64,000 nt of DNA, taken from FEN-1088 sp031407985. Lineage in GTDB: Bacteria; Myxococcota_A; Polyangia; Fen-1088. The DNA is taken from the NCBI GenBank assembly GCA_031407985.1, contig JANOJB010000035.1, forward strand, positions 47,656 to 111,655. Reading direction: 5' to 3'. Below the pieces are notes generated by a model. It saw only the letters and a program-made list of their open reading frames with translations. It was not told the origin of the DNA and ran no database searches. Positions 1-8,028 of the stretch are shown one piece after another; positions within the stretch are counted from its first letter, which is position 1; each line of letters begins with the position of its first letter. A program made the translations under genes and the position numbers.

Positions 1-91
1 ACCCGAACAGGCCACGCACGGGCATCCCCAGGATGTCCCCGACCACGGCTATCCCCCGACGATGCCCCGGATCGACGGAGGCTTCACTCAT
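1..91 (-). CDS. N-terminal fragment of a gene running off the left edge, coupled to alanine racemase
   Basis: An ATG lies one base after the TGA of the alanine racemase gene on the minus strand, preceded by AAGGA at about 9 nt. The frame stays open to the window edge and gives about 30 residues starting MSEASVDPGHRRGIAVVGD. The tight spacing argues for an operon and translational coupling with alr. I cannot assign a function from 30 residues: the Gly/Val/Leu-rich stretch could be the start of a membrane protein such as an ABC-type permease, but that is a guess. Confidence 0.5.
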   Translation of the reverse strand, partial: MSEASVDPGHRRGIAVVGDILGMPVRGLFG

Positions 92-92
92 G

Positions 93-1217
93 TCAGTCCT
101 TATAGACCCGGGGGACGCGCTTCGAAATCCCACAAAGGATTTCATAGTTGATCGTTCCCGCCCAGCCCGCCACGTCGTCGACAACGATCTGGTGGACACC
201 ATCGCGGCCAATCAACGTGGCCACGTCGCCGACCGCCGCACCCGGAACATCGGTCACGTCGATCATCATCATGTCCATGCAGACCGCGCCCACGATGGGA
301 ACCCGTCTGCCCCGGACCAAGACCTCCGCAGAGGACACATGCCGGGGATAGCCGTCCGCATAACCCAGTGGCAACGTGGCAATCCGGCTGGGACGCCGCG
401 CGCGCCAATGCCCGCCGTAGCTGACGGTCGCCCCGGCGGGGATCGGTCTTTCGGCCATGATCCGGGTCGAAAGGCGCAGCGCGGGTTCCAGCCCTGGAAC
501 CGCGACAAACGTGGACGGCATCGCGCCGTAAAGCGCCAGACCGGGTCGAACCGCATCCAGACGCGCGTTGGCGAATCGCACCGCCGCGGCGCTGTTGGCG
601 GCATGATTTGTCAACGGCCCCAGGCCCCGGTGCATGGCAACCTCGACGCATTGTCGAAAAATCGCCAGGGCGCGCTCCGTCTCGTCGATCGTAGGCGCAT
701 CCGCGCAGGCCAGGTGGGTACACAGGCCGGCAACCCGCAAGCTGGGAAGACCCGCGACCCGATCCAGAAGCGTCGGCAGATCCCCGGGTGAAATCCCCAA
801 ACGGCTCATGCCGGTATCGATCTTGATATGCACGTCAATCCCACTGGTGTGTCGCACGGTACGTCGGGCCGCCGCCAGCGCGAAGAGGTCGAGATCGGCA
901 AGGTCGTAGATCACGGGGGTAAGACCCGCATCGAGGACCTCGGCGTGACAGTGATCGTAGTAGGCACCCAAAACCACGATTGGCGCGGTGAGGCCCGCGG
1001 CCCGTAGTTCAAGCCCCTCTTCCACCAGCGAGACCGCCAGTGCTCCACAGCGATCGGCAAGGGCTCGGGCAACCGGAACCGCGCCGTGACCATATCCGTC
1101 CGCCTTGATCACCGCCCAGACCGCGGCATCCCCAACCAGCCCTGCGACCCGGTCGAGATTGCGCCTGACGGCACCCAGATCGATCTCGGCGATGGTCGGC
1201 CGGATCGAGGTCCGCAT
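93..1217 (-). CDS. alr: Alanine racemase
   Basis: PLP-dependent enzyme that interconverts L- and D-alanine for peptidoglycan synthesis in the cytosol. The PLP-binding motif AVIKADGYGHG is at the N-terminus (Lys about residue 38). The C-terminal beta domain carries VSYGGHWRA, the region of the second catalytic Tyr, plus GAVCMDMMMIDVT and NYEILCGISKRVPR, all typical of the family. The length of 374 residues is normal. The frame is open for another 91 codons upstream, but I chose the ATG at 1217 because GGAGG lies 5 nt before it and the family N-terminus (RPTIAEIDLGAVRRNL) follows at once. The next gene starts 1 nt after the stop, so the two probably form an operon. Confidence 0.97.
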   Translation of the reverse strand: MRTSIRPTIAEIDLGAVRRNLDRVAGLVGDAAVWAVIKADGYGHGAVPVARALADRCGALAVSLVEEGLELRAAGLTAPIVVLGAYYDHCHAEVLDAGLTPVIYDLADLDLFALAAARRTVRHTSGIDVHIKIDTGMSRLGISPGDLPTLLDRVAGLPSLRVAGLCTHLACADAPTIDETERALAIFRQCVEVAMHRGLGPLTNHAANSAAAVRFANARLDAVRPGLALYGAMPSTFVAVPGLEPALRLSTRIMAERPIPAGATVSYGGHWRARRPSRIATLPLGYADGYPRHVSSAEVLVRGRRVPIVGAVCMDMMMIDVTDVPGAAVGDVATLIGRDGVHQIVVDDVAGWAGTINYEILCGISKRVPRVYKD

Positions 1218-1502
1218 GTCGACCTCCGACAGCGGCGGCAACGACCCGGACGATTTCTCCGCTGGACGCGTCAGCAGGGAAACCACCGCCGTGGTCTCGT
1301 CGGCCAACTTCACCGTTGGGACTCCGGGATGGGACTCGTTCTTTCGCCTGCTGACCAATCCGGGTCCAGTTTCACCTTTCGGTCGACCCAGCGCCAATTT
1401 CAGGGTCGGGGAAAAGTCGGTGAGCAGAGCCGTGGGCAAGGCGCTACACAAGTCGGTGCGCAAAACTCGGCGCAAGTGAGTTTGCCCCAACCGGCCGCGG
1501 AT

Positions 1503-2237
1503 TCATTCCCCCCGGTCCAGAAGCCGACGGCTGATGACCAAGGTCCGCCCGCGGGGGGTGATCATCCCACGTCGCGCCAAATCCGAGACCACGCGCGAAA
1601 CCGTTTCGCGACAGGCCCCGATGGAATTCGCCATTTCCTGTTGCGTCGGACGATTGTGAACGACGACCCCGTCCGGTCCGGCTTGGCCCTGTGATTCGGC
1701 AAGTGCCCTCAGGGCGCCGATGACCCGTCCGGGTACGTCCGCCAGGGCTAACCCGGCGGCAAGTTGCTTGCTCCGTTCCAGGCGCGCCAGAAACTGTGCA
1801 GCCACCGTTAACGCCAGTGCCGGAACCGCCTGCAATTGGGCGACAAAGGCCTCTCGATTGAGCGCCAGCACCTCGGCCGGTTCGCTGGCCTCCCAATCGT
1901 TCAAAAGCTGACGTCCGGGAACCACCACCCCATCGGCCAGCAGGTCGCCCGCCTCAAAAGTCTCAAGCGTTACTTCGCGCCCGGATACCGACCGGCGAAC
2001 GGCACGGAGCCTACCCGTCAGGACCACGAATACGTGGGAAGGTATGGTCCCCTCCGCCGCCAGTACCCCCCGCCGGGACAGCCGACGTACCGATGCCCCC
2101 GCAGCCAGATCGGCATGCATGGTCGCCGGCAGAGCGGCGAATAGGGGTAACCCCCCGATTGCAGCCATTTCCGGAGCAACTACGGGGATTGCCTTGCGAA
2201 CCCGGGAACCAAAATCAAGCGATGCACCTATGGCCAT
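1503..2237 (-). CDS. Crp/Fnr-family transcriptional regulator
   Basis: A 244-residue two-domain regulator. A cyclic-nucleotide-binding-like beta-roll occupies about residues 30-140 (LPLFAALPA...GRLRAVRRSVSGREVTLETFEAGDLLAD). A Crp-type winged helix-turn-helix lies at about 165-235 (RPTQQEMANSIGACRETVSRVVSDLARRG). The N-terminus has no cysteines, so it is not an Fe-S oxygen sensor of the Fnr type; the ligand is unknown. The ATG at 2237 is favoured over upstream in-frame codons because it has an AAGGAGGG ribosome binding site 7 nt away. It stands alone, 285 bp upstream of alr, and its targets cannot be read from the sequence. Confidence 0.92.
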   Translation of the reverse strand: MAIGASLDFGSRVRKAIPVVAPEMAAIGGLPLFAALPATMHADLAAGASVRRLSRRGVLAAEGTIPSHVFVVLTGRLRAVRRSVSGREVTLETFEAGDLLADGVVVPGRQLLNDWEASEPAEVLALNREAFVAQLQAVPALALTVAAQFLARLERSKQLAAGLALADVPGRVIGALRALAESQGQAGPDGVVVHNRPTQQEMANSIGACRETVSRVVSDLARRGMITPRGRTLVISRRLLDRGE

Positions 2238-2444
2238 TGGGAACCCTCCTTGGGATAGTGCCAACGACCAGAGCAACGGCGGTGCCAACTCAACGGAGGG
2301 GCCCAGCCTCTGCCGCGAGCAGGCAAAGCGGGCGTTACCCTGACATCTCAGTCGATGGTCCGGGGGCACGCGCGAACATCGCGACTATAGAGTCGTGGCC
2401 ACGGCGCCACACCGCCGTGAAAAACCACGACCTAGGAGGACCAA

Positions 2445-2798
2445 CTACTTCCTGCTCTTCGCCTTTTCCCGCTCGGCCCGGCGCTGCTCGCGAAACTTCT
2501 TGATCTGACCTTTGGGAAGGCCCTTGTGGTCTCCGCAGACCATCCCGAACACGGGGGCCGCGCGGTTTCTGCATCCGGGAACCGGACAATACTGGATGGG
2601 TGGTTTCTTCCGCGGGCGTCCCGGAGGACGCCCTGGACCCCGCCGCACGCCGCCGGGACCGCGTCGGGATCCTCCGCCAACCGCCGACAGCACCGCCTCG
2701 CGCGCGCGATCAAGCGCCTCTTCTTCCAAGGCGACGCTCAATTGCTCGATAAACTGACTGACGATGGCTGCGATGGAGCCTGAAGCATTTCTCGGCAT
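2445..2798 (-). CDS. Small basic protein with a C-C-C-H zinc motif and an AT-hook-like stretch
   Basis: A 117-residue basic protein. Residues 1-40 form a probable helix rich in Ala/Glu. A Gly-Arg-Pro stretch follows (RRGPGRPPGRPRKK) that resembles an AT-hook. Next is YCPVPGC-X11-CGDH, giving a C-X4-C-X11-C-X2-H pattern likely to bind one zinc. The C-terminus is a highly charged helix (KGQIKKFREQRRAEREKAKSRK region). A GGAGG lies 10 nt before the chosen ATG; the frame extends upstream but loses protein character. Composition suggests nucleic-acid binding, perhaps as a small chromatin or transcription factor. This is inferred from motifs only. It is divergent from the phosphoesterase gene. Confidence 0.8.
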   Translation of the reverse strand: MPRNASGSIAAIVSQFIEQLSVALEEEALDRAREAVLSAVGGGSRRGPGGVRRGPGRPPGRPRKKPPIQYCPVPGCRNRAAPVFGMVCGDHKGLPKGQIKKFREQRRAEREKAKSRK

Positions 2799-2970
2799 TG
2801 GTGGAAAACCTCCGTTGTTTGGGGGGCGCAGACTAGCGCCCGGATTTCCGCATTTCAACGTAACGGACAGGGTTTGTCGCCTAAACACTCGATTTCTTGA
2901 CGTGATGCTCGGTTTCCGTTGCACCAAACCCGCGCTTGACCGACAGCGGGAACGTGACAAACCAGCCCCA

Positions 2971-4149
2971 ATGGGCCGTATCTGGGGATTCGTAATCTTT
3001 CTGTCCATCGTTCTGACGACGCTGATAGGACTTCACTACTATTTGTGGTCGCGTTTGGTTCGCGATCCGCAGTTGGCCCCACCGTGGAACTCGATCGCGT
3101 CCGCCGTCATGATCCTCGCAGCGGTCAGCATTCCAACAACCTTCTTCCTGCGACGGGCCCCACCTACGGTCCTGCGCCTGATGGTCTGGCCCACGTTCAT
3201 CTGGATCGGCTTGATGTTTCTTCTGGTCGTAACCCTGGCGGGTACCGATTTGGTCCGCGCGGCGTTGACATTGTTTCAACGCGCCACGGACGAAGGGACA
3301 ACAAGCCCCGAACGTCGTGCGTTCTTCGCACGATGGTTGGCGGGTGGCACGTTGGTAACGGCGTCGGGCCTAGCCGTGCTGGCGATGCGTTCGGCGTTGG
3401 GCCCCGTGGCCGTTCGTCGAGTGGATGTTCCCCTGCGACGCCTCGGGCGACAACAGGACGGAATTACGTTGGCGCAACTGACCGACCTACACATTGGACC
3501 AACGATCGGACACCGTGAGCTTTCCGACGTGGTCAACCGGACCAATGCACTGCTTGCCGACGTGGTGGTTATTACCGGCGATCTGGTGGACGGATCGGTT
3601 GATGAATTGCGGGACGCGGTCTCGCCGCTCGCCAATTTGAAAGCGAAACACGGGGTCTTCTTCGTGACTGGAAATCACGAATATTTTTCAGGAGCCAGCG
3701 CCTGGGTGCGGGAACTGTCAAGGCTGGGAATTCGCGTCCTGCGCAACGAACGCGTGACAATTGGAACCGGGGAGATGGCTTTCGACCTTGCGGGGGTCGA
3801 CGACCGTTCGGCGGCGCGTTTCTCCGACGACGGTCACGGCGAGGATCTCGAAAAGGCGCTGGCCGGACGCGACGTCACACGTGCGTTGGTTCTGTTGGCC
3901 CATCAACCGCGAACGGTCCTGGACGCCGCCCGATTCGGCGTCGATCTGCAATTGTCCGGGCACACCCACGGCGGCCAAATTTGGCCGTTCGGTGCTTTGG
4001 TCCGCCTTCAGCAAGGATTCCTGGCGGGCCTCGGGCGTCATCAGGACACACTCATTTACGTCAGCCGGGGAACGGGTTATTGGGGACCACCGATGCGACT
4101 GCTGGCCCCCGCTGAGATCACCCAGATCGTCTTGAGGTTCGTGGCCTAG
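2971..4149 (+). CDS. Membrane-anchored metallophosphoesterase (YkuE/YaeI-like)
   Basis: A 392-residue protein with four predicted membrane segments in the first about 150 residues, followed by a calcineurin-like phosphoesterase domain. All family metal-binding motifs are present: TDLHIG, GDLVDG, GNHEYF and SGHTHGGQ. Such proteins hydrolyse phosphoesters; relatives of this group include UDP-diacylglucosamine and phospholipid-type phosphoesterases, but the substrate here is unknown. The catalytic domain follows the last membrane segment, so its sidedness depends on topology. The ATG at 2971 was chosen because the membrane domain begins there; its ribosome binding site is weak and upstream in-frame codons exist. 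The GDT1-like gene follows 20 bp downstream and is probably co-transcribed. Confidence 0.9.
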   Translation: MGRIWGFVIFLSIVLTTLIGLHYYLWSRLVRDPQLAPPWNSIASAVMILAAVSIPTTFFLRRAPPTVLRLMVWPTFIWIGLMFLLVVTLAGTDLVRAALTLFQRATDEGTTSPERRAFFARWLAGGTLVTASGLAVLAMRSALGPVAVRRVDVPLRRLGRQQDGITLAQLTDLHIGPTIGHRELSDVVNRTNALLADVVVITGDLVDGSVDELRDAVSPLANLKAKHGVFFVTGNHEYFSGASAWVRELSRLGIRVLRNERVTIGTGEMAFDLAGVDDRSAARFSDDGHGEDLEKALAGRDVTRALVLLAHQPRTVLDAARFGVDLQLSGHTHGGQIWPFGALVRLQQGFLAGLGRHQDTLIYVSRGTGYWGPPMRLLAPAEITQIVLRFVA

Positions 4150-4169
4150 CAACAACGGAGACGATTTTC

Positions 4170-4445
4170 ATGGACTGGAAAGTGTTGGTTTCGACGTTCG
4201 GTGCGGTCTTCGTCGCTGAACTGGGTGACAAGACCCAGTTGGCGACTTTGTCGATGTCGGCGGGTGCCACATCCAGGTGGGCGGTGTTCGCGGGCGCAGC
4301 CTTGGCCCTTTGCGCTACCTCCGCAATCGCCGTTGTGGCCGGCGGGATGGTCTCTCGAATCGTGTCTCCCCTGGTGCTCCGCCGCATTGCCGGCGCTGTG
4401 TTCATCATCCTGGGGTTGATGTTCCTTTTGACCCGCGGCGACTGA
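4170..4445 (+). CDS. Half-size GDT1/TMEM165 (UPF0016) family cation transporter
   Basis: A 91-residue membrane protein with three hydrophobic segments. It carries the family signature ELGDKTQLATL near residues 17-27, whose acidic residues are thought to coordinate Mn2+ or Ca2+. Most GDT1 proteins hold two such repeats in about 200 residues; this one has a single repeat and presumably works as a homodimer or with a partner encoded elsewhere. GGAGA precedes the ATG. It lies 20 bp downstream of the metallophosphoesterase, an enzyme class that often needs Mn2+, so a functional link is possible but inferred. Confidence 0.88.
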   Translation: MDWKVLVSTFGAVFVAELGDKTQLATLSMSAGATSRWAVFAGAALALCATSAIAVVAGGMVSRIVSPLVLRRIAGAVFIILGLMFLLTRGD

Positions 4446-4471
4446 CATCGATCCGCACGCGGGATCGGGCC

Positions 4472-5443
4472 TCACTGCGACCAGGATGTCGGCCGGCGAT
4501 CCCAGCGGTGTCGTCGCAAGTCCATCTGGATCGCGGCCGGCAGCGGGCCTACATCGCTGCAAGCTATATTGGCTTCCACGTGTCGTGGGCTGCGCATTCC
4601 GGCGATGACGCTCGTGACCGTGCTCTGCGCCAGAATGAAGCGCAGAGCCATATCTGCCATGGTCATGCCGTTCGGAACCAACGGTCGCAGCGCCTCGGCG
4701 CGCTCCACGCAGGCGTCCAGATTTTCGGGTACAAAGTAGCCGCTGCGCCAGTCGTCCGTCGGAAACCGCGTTTCCCGGGTCAGCGCGCCGGTCAGTGTCC
4801 CCTCGTCGAAGGGCACCCGGGCGATCACACCGACGTCGTGCGCGGCGCACACAGGGAACAATTGGTCCTCGGGATTTTGATCGAAGATGTTGTAGATGAC
4901 CTGAACAGCGTCCACCAGACCCGCGCGCACGGCCTCGACTCCGTTCCACGGTTCCCACCGGTTGACGCTGATGCCAATCCCTTCGAACAGGCCCTGCGTC
5001 CGTAGTTCATGCAGCTTCGCCACCCAGCGACGATCCTGAATCCAGGCGTCTTCCCAGGTATGGAACTGAATCAGATCAAAACGGGGCAGACCTGCGTTTT
5101 TCAGCGACCGACGGACGAACTCCTCGATGTGATCCGGCGGATAGCTCTCGTCCAGGGTGTCACCGCGACGACTGGGCCAACGACGGCTTTTCGGCGGAAT
5201 CTTGGTCGCCGTGTAAAGGCGCCGATCGGGATTCGCCCTCACCAACTCGCCGAGCAACGCTTCGCTGGCTCCATTGCCATAGGCATAGGCCGTATCAAAG
5301 AAGTTACAGCCCAGATCCACCGCGCGCTGAAGGGCCGCAAGGACATCGTCGCGATTTCCGCCACTCCAGGCGACGGCTCCCCACATGCCGTAACCGATTT
5401 CACCAAGTTGCCACCCGAGGCGACCGAATCTGCGAAATTTCAT
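4472..5443 (-). CDS. Aldo/keto reductase
   Basis: A 323-residue TIM-barrel oxidoreductase of the AKR superfamily, using NADPH. It shows the family markers GCNFFDTAYAYGNGASE (catalytic Asp and Tyr), TATKI with the catalytic Lys, and FDLIQFHTW around the catalytic His. A C-terminal cofactor-binding region (ILAQSTVTSVIAGMRSPRHVEAN) is present. It resembles the YghZ/general stress protein 69 type rather than the shorter 2,5-diketogluconate type seen at 10.1-11.0 kb. The substrate is unknown. It is convergent with the GDT1 gene, with 26 bp between them. No strong ribosome binding site precedes the ATG. Confidence 0.93.
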   Translation of the reverse strand: MKFRRFGRLGWQLGEIGYGMWGAVAWSGGNRDDVLAALQRAVDLGCNFFDTAYAYGNGASEALLGELVRANPDRRLYTATKIPPKSRRWPSRRGDTLDESYPPDHIEEFVRRSLKNAGLPRFDLIQFHTWEDAWIQDRRWVAKLHELRTQGLFEGIGISVNRWEPWNGVEAVRAGLVDAVQVIYNIFDQNPEDQLFPVCAAHDVGVIARVPFDEGTLTGALTRETRFPTDDWRSGYFVPENLDACVERAEALRPLVPNGMTMADMALRFILAQSTVTSVIAGMRSPRHVEANIACSDVGPLPAAIQMDLRRHRWDRRPTSWSQ

Positions 5444-5542
5444 CGGGGCGGCAGCATACGCGGGAACAGATGTCCGGGCGACCCCGAACCCGGGCGCCGG
5501 CGCGTTCGGCCCCGATGCGAGTGGTGGCAGGCGAAGCCGACC

Positions 5543-6961
5543 TTAGTGCGGCCGACGCGCGACCAGATCCAGCGCCGCCACCCGGTACGCCTCCGCCAGC
5601 GTGGGAAAGTTGAAAATGTTTTCGACGAACGCGTCGACTCCCATGCCGGCAAGCAACGCCATCTGCCCGACGTGGACCAACTCCGTTGCCCCTTCGCCGA
5701 CGATATGAACGCCGAGTAGTTTTCGTCCGGTCGGATCCGCAATCAGCTTCAGCAACCCGTCCGTGATCGCCGATATCTGCCCGCGCGCCACTTCGTCGAA
5801 ACGCGATCGCCCAACCAAAAAGCCGCCGTGACGTTTGGTGGCTTCGTCTTCGCCTATGCCCACCGAGGCCATTTCGGGGATCGTGTAGATGCCGATCGGA
5901 ATCAACTCGGCGGGTTGTCCAGGTGGCAATCCCAATGCGACCGAAACCGCGCGGCGTCCCTGCTCCATCGCGGTCGCTGCCAAGGATGGCGGGCCGATGA
6001 CGTCGCCGACGGCCAATATGTGCGGCACCGCGGTTCGGCAGCAATCGTCGACCGCCAGCAAGCCACGCGAGGTCGGTGACAAACCAGCTGCCGCCAAATC
6101 CAGACCCTCGAGATTCGCGGCGCGGCCCAACGCCACCAGCATCTTGTCGCCGGCCACCACCTTGCCTCCGGCCAAAGTCGTCAACACCTGGGAAACGCCA
6201 TCAAATCGAACCTCGGCGATAGTCTCCGAGCCAAGGTACGTCCCCTCCGCCTGACCGAACGCCTCGACGAATTTGCCGACCAACTCGACGTCCATGAACT
6301 TTAAGGGCCGATCGGTCTTGTCGATCATTGTCACCTTCACCCCCAGCGCCGCGAAAATCGACGCGTATTCGCTGGCGATCACGCCGCCGCCCAGAACCGT
6401 CAGGGACGCCGGCAGATACAACATCGACAGGATCGAATCACTGTCCAGAATGTTTTCGTGGTCCACCGGAATCTCTGGTGGCGTCCGGGGTCGGGAGCCC
6501 GTCGCCAGCACGATCAAGCCGGCCGCAAATCGTCTTCTCTGGCCATCGACGGCCTGCATCTCGACCACCCGATCGGACAGGAAGCGCGCCCGCCCGTGGT
6601 GGCGCTCGATTCCGTTGCGATCGATCTGTCGCCCCATATAGCCGACATGCGCGCCGACCACTTGGTCGAGGCGGGTCATGAGAGCCGCGACCTCCATGTC
6701 CTGGCGCGGCGCCGCTTCCAGCATCGCGGCGTGACGCCGCAAACGAGAGATCTGCACAGCGCTCTCGCGCAAGGTTTTGCTGGGAATCGTCCCGCGGTGA
6801 ACACACGCGCCGCCGACGCCGCGTTCTTGTTCGATCATGACGACGTGGCGTCCAGCCTTGACGGCTGCGATGGCCGCCTTCTGTCCGGCGGGACCACCAC
6901 CAATGACCAGGACATCGCAGGTCACGACATCGGCAGCCTGGACGCTCGCGGCCGCGCTCAT
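5543..6961 (-). CDS. sthA: Soluble pyridine nucleotide transhydrogenase (Si-specific)
   Basis: A 472-residue flavoprotein that balances NADPH and NADH pools in the cytosol. The FAD-binding GGGPAGQKAAIAAVKAG is at residues 21-37. The second nucleotide-binding site is VLGGGVIASEYASIFAALG, and the C-terminal dimerisation domain is present. In the redox region, GGACVHRGTIPSK keeps one Cys (residue 53) but has Thr at the position of the second active-site Cys. This is the hallmark that separates SthA from lipoamide dehydrogenase. The start ATG overlaps the TGA of the upstream HDOD gene (ATGA), so the two are translationally coupled. Confidence 0.92.
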   Translation of the reverse strand: MSAAASVQAADVVTCDVLVIGGGPAGQKAAIAAVKAGRHVVMIEQERGVGGACVHRGTIPSKTLRESAVQISRLRRHAAMLEAAPRQDMEVAALMTRLDQVVGAHVGYMGRQIDRNGIERHHGRARFLSDRVVEMQAVDGQRRRFAAGLIVLATGSRPRTPPEIPVDHENILDSDSILSMLYLPASLTVLGGGVIASEYASIFAALGVKVTMIDKTDRPLKFMDVELVGKFVEAFGQAEGTYLGSETIAEVRFDGVSQVLTTLAGGKVVAGDKMLVALGRAANLEGLDLAAAGLSPTSRGLLAVDDCCRTAVPHILAVGDVIGPPSLAATAMEQGRRAVSVALGLPPGQPAELIPIGIYTIPEMASVGIGEDEATKRHGGFLVGRSRFDEVARGQISAITDGLLKLIADPTGRKLLGVHIVGEGATELVHVGQMALLAGMGVDAFVENIFNFPTLAEAYRVAALDLVARRPH

Positions 6962-7881
6962 ACCGTCATCGCGTCCACGGTCTCGGCGACCTTCGCTCTT
7001 TTCGCGCGCAGGCCCGTCACGTCATCGGGGTAGAGGTTCAAATGAGAGAAAACGACGTGATCGCGCAGACTCTCCTCGTCGAAACGCCCGGGTTGGATCA
7101 GGTCGGTCGCCAGCCGATCCGCCAGGCAGGTGACTACAGCCTCCTGCGTGAACCCGGGTACTTGCTCGTAGCAGGCATACGTCGCGATGGCACTGATCAC
7201 CGGGCCTGGCAACGCCCAAGACTTCCCGATGCGGAGCCCGACAACGGTGTGGCATTCGTCCATCAGCGCCGGTAATCCTCCCCTGACGATCTGGGCGTAA
7301 ACAACGCTGCCGTTCTTGTCCGATGCTGGACGCGCCTTCGCCAGAGTTTTTTCGACATCCGCCACGACCTGAAGAAGCGCCGGCTTGCCGACCGCGTGCA
7401 GCAGTCCACACAGAAACGCCGCCTCGACGTTCGACCGACGAATCCGTGCAATCTCCTTGGCGAACAGTGCGGACGCAATCGCATGCCGCCACAGTTGTTT
7501 CAGCTCGGGCTCGTATCCGGGAACTTTGAACGTACCGCTTTGAACCGACGCCACGAATGCGATCTCTGTCACCGCGTTCAAGCCCATCCGGGCCACGGCC
7601 TGCTGAAGCGATACGATCGGCATACGCGGCATGTAAGTCGGCGAATTGGCGATTCGAAGCACCTGGCCCGCCAGCGCCGGATCGCGGTGGATCAACTGCG
7701 AAAGCTGCGCGGCGTCCGCGTGCGGGTTTCCGGCCAACATCACGACCTGGCTTGCGACCTGAGGCAGCAACGGCAGGTCGATCTGGCCCCCGCCGACCCG
7801 GTCAGCGACTGCCGAACGTAGCTCCCCCAGAAAACTGACCGCCAGGGCTGAATCCCGATCGTTTGCTATCCCAATCGCCAT
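6958..7881 (-). CDS. HDOD-domain protein
   Basis: A 307-residue protein made almost entirely of one HDOD domain (about residues 28-240). Motifs are LPLLPQVASQVVMLAGNPHAD, IHRDPALAGQVLRIANSPTY and GLLHAVGKPALL. In HD phosphohydrolases the last would read HDIG; here HA replaces HD, so metal-dependent hydrolysis is unlikely and a scaffold or regulatory role is expected. It shares a 4-nt ATGA overlap with sthA downstream. It is divergent from the kinase-HDOD fusion gene 147 bp away, whose C-terminal half is a homologous domain. The two may act together; that is inference from arrangement. Confidence 0.9.
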   Translation of the reverse strand: MAIGIANDRDSALAVSFLGELRSAVADRVGGGQIDLPLLPQVASQVVMLAGNPHADAAQLSQLIHRDPALAGQVLRIANSPTYMPRMPIVSLQQAVARMGLNAVTEIAFVASVQSGTFKVPGYEPELKQLWRHAIASALFAKEIARIRRSNVEAAFLCGLLHAVGKPALLQVVADVEKTLAKARPASDKNGSVVYAQIVRGGLPALMDECHTVVGLRIGKSWALPGPVISAIATYACYEQVPGFTQEAVVTCLADRLATDLIQPGRFDEESLRDHVVFSHLNLYPDDVTGLRAKRAKVAETVDAMTV

Positions 7882-8028
7882 CCGATGTACCTACCCGTGC
7901 GGCTCCACGATCCCCTCGGAAATCACGGTCGCCCGCGTCGTCAACGGAGATTGCACGCCATTTTTCTGTCGGAGTACCGGCGCCAAACCTTTAGGAAGGC
8001 GATCGAAAAACCGAATAACCCATTATAG

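Noticed and set aside
33..791. 252-residue plus-strand open frame
   Set aside because: It is antisense to alanine racemase, which has full motifs; the frame is a by-product of high GC codon bias.
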